A stretch of DNA of 64,000 nt from contig CANLEE010000001.1 of the NCBI GenBank assembly GCA_947489585.1, forward strand, positions 614,946 to 678,945, read 5' to 3'. Below are positions 62,005-64,000 of this stretch, piece after piece. Each line of letters starts with the position of its first letter. Positions within the stretch are counted from its first letter, which is position 1. The position numbers and the translations under genes are program-made. The notes beneath the pieces were generated by a model that was not told the origin of the DNA, did no database searches, and worked only from the letters and a program-made list of their open reading frames with translations. The stretch is from an uncultured Psychroserpens sp. (GTDB lineage: Bacteria > Bacteroidota > Bacteroidia > Flavobacteriales > Flavobacteriaceae).

Positions 62005-62012
62005 TAAAGATA
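62005..62012 (-). promoter_or_regulatory. Probable hmgA promoter -7 box
   Basis: TATCTTTA on the reverse strand is one base off TAnnTTTG, 60 bp before the hmgA ATG. Confidence 0.4.
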
Positions 62013-62169
62013 CAAAAAATGCTAGCTTATTCAGGATTTCTCTTGATAAGAAAATGGAGATAACTTAATAAATCTTTGAAGACTAGATTTGACATGATTC
62101 AAATATCGTGAAAATTCTCAATATTCTAAAACTTAATATTTACTTAAAACCAAATTAGAATTAAATTTA

Positions 62170-62187
62170 TATAGAAAATATTCTATA
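62170..62187 (+). promoter_or_regulatory. Operator-like dyad upstream of the 62409 promoter
   Basis: TATAGAA-AATA-TTCTATA is a perfect 7-bp inverted repeat. It covers the position of the -33 element relative to the -7 box at 62203-62210, where a repressor or activator could act. Confidence 0.45.
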
Positions 62188-62202
62188 TTATAAAATTTTG
62201 AT

Positions 62203-62210
62203 TATCTTTG
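62203..62210 (+). promoter_or_regulatory. Promoter -7 box of the lipoprotein-membrane protein module
   Basis: TATCTTTG is a full match to TAnnTTTG. It implies an untranslated leader of about 195 bases before the ATG at 62409. Confidence 0.55.
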
Positions 62211-62214
62211 TTAT

Positions 62215-62408
62215 AGACAGACATCATACTTTAGGTTATTTAAGAAGTCTCCTTTTGTTAGTGGATGTTGAGTTGCAACGTAAACAAGCGCTTGTTTTAT
62301 TACTTATTAAACTCTAAAAACTTCTTAATTAAATTTTGACTTCTTATTAATACAATGGCTTCTTAAATCTATTTATTAATCAACCCGAAAGGGCAAAATT
62401 TATTAAAA
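62215..62408 (+). promoter_or_regulatory. Structured 5' leader with alternative pairings
   Basis: TTAAGAAGT at 62240-62248 can pair with ACTTCTTAA at 62320-62328, enclosing a 16-bp palindrome (AAACAAGC/GCTTGTTT, 62282-62297). Its core TTAAGAAG can also pair with CTTCTTAA at 62359-62366, so two exclusive structures are possible. A CCC-GAAA-GGG tetraloop hairpin (62384-62393) lies 15 bases before the start codon. Confidence 0.5.
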
Positions 62409-63323
62409 ATGAATACTACATTAAAAAAAATAATAAAAGGCACATTGGCCATTTTTGTCATAAAGCTTGTAATTGTTGGAGGATTATTTGTGTTTCAGTC
62501 TTGCCAGAGTGAGAATGTAAACAATGAAAATACTGAAGAAGCTAAAACAGGCTTCTTGTCATCTCTAAAACTAAGCAATCTAAACTTAAACACCTTGCCT
62601 ATTACAAACTCAAAAAATACTAAAAATGAAGGTTTTATGGCTCGAGATATGCAAGGCACTACTGAAACAGTATGTCTTCAACTCTTTGATGGTTCAGAAG
62701 AAACAATTACTGATGAAATACTTGAAAACATTAATACAATTGGTCAACTTATAGATACAAAAACGAATTATAACTTAATGACGCAATTTGACAATGATGA
62801 TAATATAAATAATAGTGATTCAAGCGAAAACAATGAAGATACAGCAGATTATGATATTGAAGATTGTATCGCACTAATCGAAATTCCTTTACAACCTGTT
62901 GTTGATGCTTTAGAACCTTTAGTATTAGATGCAAAAGACTATTTCTATTCTCAAGGGTTTAACGATAATGATTTAAATGAAATACTTGAAGGCAATGATG
63001 AAACTTATTTAGTTTCGCTAGCAGTAGCAACAATGGCTGGAGAGAATCAAGATTACGTATTTAATAAAAATAATAATGTCAACTTTCTTTTGGGTATTGA
63101 ATCAGCTAATGCAACAACTTCAATGTTAATGAATCCAATTGCTGCCTGCGCATTACAAGCCATTGGCGCAGATGTAATAGTAAATCTTGCCATATATGGG
63201 ACAAAGGCTCTTAAAAAACATGCTTTAAAAAAAGCTATTAGAAAAATTGCTGCCAAATTCTTAGGCCCAATTGGTGTTGCTATCGCTGTAGTTGAATTTG
63301 GAATATGTATGGCAACTCAATAA
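62409..63323 (+). CDS. Lipoprotein with bacteriocin-like cationic C-terminus, unknown function
   Basis: The 304-residue product has an export signal with a lipobox-like Q-S-C (Cys32), preceded by an unusually long N-terminus. The middle (about 35-160) is acidic and low-complexity (N-D-D-N-I-N-N-S-D). The last 65 residues change character: hydrophobic and Lys-rich, with K-A-L-K-K-H-A-L-K-K-A-I-R-K-I-A-A-K followed by F-L-G-P-I-G-V-A-I-A-V-V-E-F-G-I-C. Such a cationic amphipathic helix plus Gly/Ala-rich hydrophobic segment resembles pore-forming bacteriocins. Two small membrane protein genes follow. No family is recognised; the antibacterial idea is inference. Confidence 0.7.
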   Translation: MNTTLKKIIKGTLAIFVIKLVIVGGLFVFQSCQSENVNNENTEEAKTGFLSSLKLSNLNLNTLPITNSKNTKNEGFMARDMQGTTETVCLQLFDGSEETITDEILENINTIGQLIDTKTNYNLMTQFDNDDNINNSDSSENNEDTADYDIEDCIALIEIPLQPVVDALEPLVLDAKDYFYSQGFNDNDLNEILEGNDETYLVSLAVATMAGENQDYVFNKNNNVNFLLGIESANATTSMLMNPIAACALQAIGADVIVNLAIYGTKALKKHALKKAIRKIAAKFLGPIGVAIAVVEFGICMATQ

Positions 63324-63341
63324 TCTTTATATTTATTAATT

Positions 63342-63548
63342 ATGATTTATTACATTATAGGCTATACATTTTTAGAAATCATTATCGCTTGGGCTTTAAT
63401 AAAAGGAGGCGAAAATTTATTAAATACAATTAAAGAAAAAAAGGAAAACTTAATAGTTATTACTATAGTAATGATTTTTGTTCTGCTTGCATTGTTATAC
63501 TTTCACGTTCAAAACACGCTTTGGTTGATAAAATATGTAAACAAATGA
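63342..63548 (+). CDS. Small two-span membrane protein
   Basis: The 68-residue product has two membrane spans (about 3-22 and 37-58) joined by a Lys/Glu-rich loop (T-I-K-E-K-K-E-N). It starts 18 bp after the lipoprotein gene, and its TGA stop overlaps the next ATG (ATGA). Small membrane proteins in this position beside bacteriocin-like genes often give immunity; here that is only a possibility. I recognise no family. Confidence 0.6.
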   Translation: MIYYIIGYTFLEIIIAWALIKGGENLLNTIKEKKENLIVITIVMIFVLLALLYFHVQNTLWLIKYVNK

Positions 63549-63775
63549 AGGGTGAATTTTTAAATTTAAATATCAGCTTACCGCGTTCCATCTATATTTT
63601 TATTTGGTGTTTTTGTGGTATGTGTATTCTAGGATATTACTTCATAGGAGATATATTTAATACAGAAAATACTATTCCATCAAAATTCAAGATATCAACA
63701 CAGATTTTTTGGTTTCTATTTTTTGTATGGTATGCAGTCATTTATATTAAATCTTTGAATACGGATAATTCTTAG
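63545..63775 (+). CDS. Second small two-span membrane protein
   Basis: I start at ATG 63545, which overlaps the preceding stop codon as ATGA; the frame is open from a TTG at 63521, but that would overlap the upstream gene by 28 bases. The 76-residue product has spans at about 17-37 (I-F-I-W-C-F-C-G-M-C-I-L-G-Y-Y) and 52-68. It is coupled to the first small membrane protein and probably works with it. No family is recognised. Its stop codon lies inside the terminator hairpin. Confidence 0.55.
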   Translation: MKGEFLNLNISLPRSIYIFIWCFCGMCILGYYFIGDIFNTENTIPSKFKISTQIFWFLFFVWYAVIYIKSLNTDNS

Positions 63776-63790
63776 GAATTATCCGTATTC
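63757..63790. terminator. Terminator closing the module
   Basis: A perfect 15-bp stem (GAATACGGATAATTC/GAATTATCCGTATTC) with TTAG loop overlaps the stop codon at 63773-63775. It can also act on the convergent gene at 63812. Confidence 0.75.
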
Positions 63791-63811
63791 AATAATTATA
63801 AGCAAGTTCAT

Positions 63812-64000
63812 TTAAAACCAAAACCCAATATTAAAATACCAAATGCTTTGACGTTGTTCAGGTGAGTAGGTAAACTTGGCTTGTACAGGTCCTAAAAAGG
63901 TTTCAATTCCGTAGCCCAAACCATAACCTCTATAATCTGGAAGCGTAAACCATTCACCAGACTCAAAAATATCATTATCAACATTTGCCCAATTGGCTTC
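63812..64000 (-). CDS. C-terminal fragment of a probable patatin-like outer-membrane phospholipase
   Basis: The reverse strand encodes 62 residues ending at TAA 63812-63814; the gene continues beyond the window. The fragment contains N-W-A-N-V-D-N-D, then G-Y-G-L-G-Y-G-I-E-T-F-L-G-P, and ends Y-F-N-I-G-F-W-F, an outer-membrane barrel strand with terminal Phe. G-x-G-I-E-T-x-L-G-P is typical of BamA-like barrels at the end of flavobacterial patatin-like phospholipases. The patatin domain itself is outside the window. Confidence 0.65.
   Translation of the reverse strand, partial: EANWANVDNDIFESGEWFTLPDYRGYGLGYGIETFLGPVQAKFTYSPEQRQSIWYFNIGFWF

Larger units (their letters stand above)
61946..62408. 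other. 463-bp intergenic control region
   Basis: This is the only gene-free stretch longer than 300 bp. Its left part holds the hmgA leader and promoter. From 62013 to 62169 it is A/T-rich with nothing I can name. From 62170 it carries a dyad, a promoter box and a structured leader for the forward gene at 62409. No ORF, tRNA or repeat-array signal is seen. Confidence 0.6.

Noticed and set aside
62250..62330. Possible integron attC or recombination site
   Set aside because: A GTTAG and inverted repeats occur, but the paired core sites and spacing of attC are missing and no integrase is nearby; a leader RNA structure fits better.

Overview
The window is a chromosomal segment of a marine-type member of the Flavobacteriaceae (Bacteroidota). 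The evidence is low GC, Bacteroidota -7 promoter boxes (TAnnTTTG) before many genes, almost no Shine-Dalgarno sequences, gliding genes gldE and gldD behind mutY-ssb, TonB-dependent receptors with lipoprotein partners, and phylum-typical families (DUF3098, DUF3127, DUF4301, DUF6370, CCC-motif protein). I suspect the Winogradskyella/Psychroserpens/Olleya group, but the window alone does not prove a genus. I see no rRNA, tRNA, insertion sequence, prophage or CRISPR array. Layout: 1-5340 holds a lipoprotein, a YugP-type zinc peptidase, two small envelope proteins and leuS, which carries an in-frame palindromic repeat. 5463-10519 is a forward envelope/RNA-modification block: ftsX, DUF3098, uppP, truB, an outer-membrane barrel and a TonB-like protein. 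10520-18189 is mixed housekeeping: thioredoxin-like protein, tag, aat, a CapK/PaaK-like adenylating enzyme, DUF3127, flavin reductase, histidine kinase, HIT protein and greA. 18369-26114 contains a predicted thiamine salvage region: a TonB receptor behind a TPP riboswitch, and upstream on the same strand arfB, DUF4301, a NadR-like kinase, a PnuC/PnuT transporter, a YkoF-like thiamine-binding protein, a PcrB-type prenylglyceryl-phosphate synthase and an Sfp-type phosphopantetheinyl transferase. 26256-36750 holds ahcY, a pair of secreted putative cysteine peptidases, methionine aminotransferase plus omega-amidase, comF and glyS. 36834-43799 has outer-membrane proteins (one of 1135 residues), exonuclease III, an OmpA lipoprotein and an aldo/keto reductase. 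43865-49724 has an RNase E/G, a 29-codon basic protein, HU, then mutY-ssb-gldE-gldD. 49800-61945 has a TonB receptor with its repeat-containing lipoprotein, pgi, an M23 peptidase and aromatic amino acid catabolism genes (tryptophan dioxygenase, hppD, hmgA). 61946-63775 is an accessory-looking module: a 463-bp control region, a lipoprotein with a bacteriocin-like cationic C-terminus, and two small membrane proteins. The window ends in the C-terminus of a probable patatin-like outer-membrane protein. How the genes work together: thiamine would enter through the riboswitch-controlled receptor and PnuT and be trapped by the kinase. AhcY, methionine aminotransferase and omega-amidase cover sulfur amino acid recycling. 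Tryptophan 2,3-dioxygenase opens tryptophan degradation, while HppD and HmgA degrade tyrosine. The best candidates for something undescribed are the lipoprotein plus small-membrane-protein module at 62409-63775 with its structured leader, the secreted caspase-like/NlpC-like pair at 27645-29202, and the protein-coding palindromic repeats inside leuS and a TonB receptor signal peptide.
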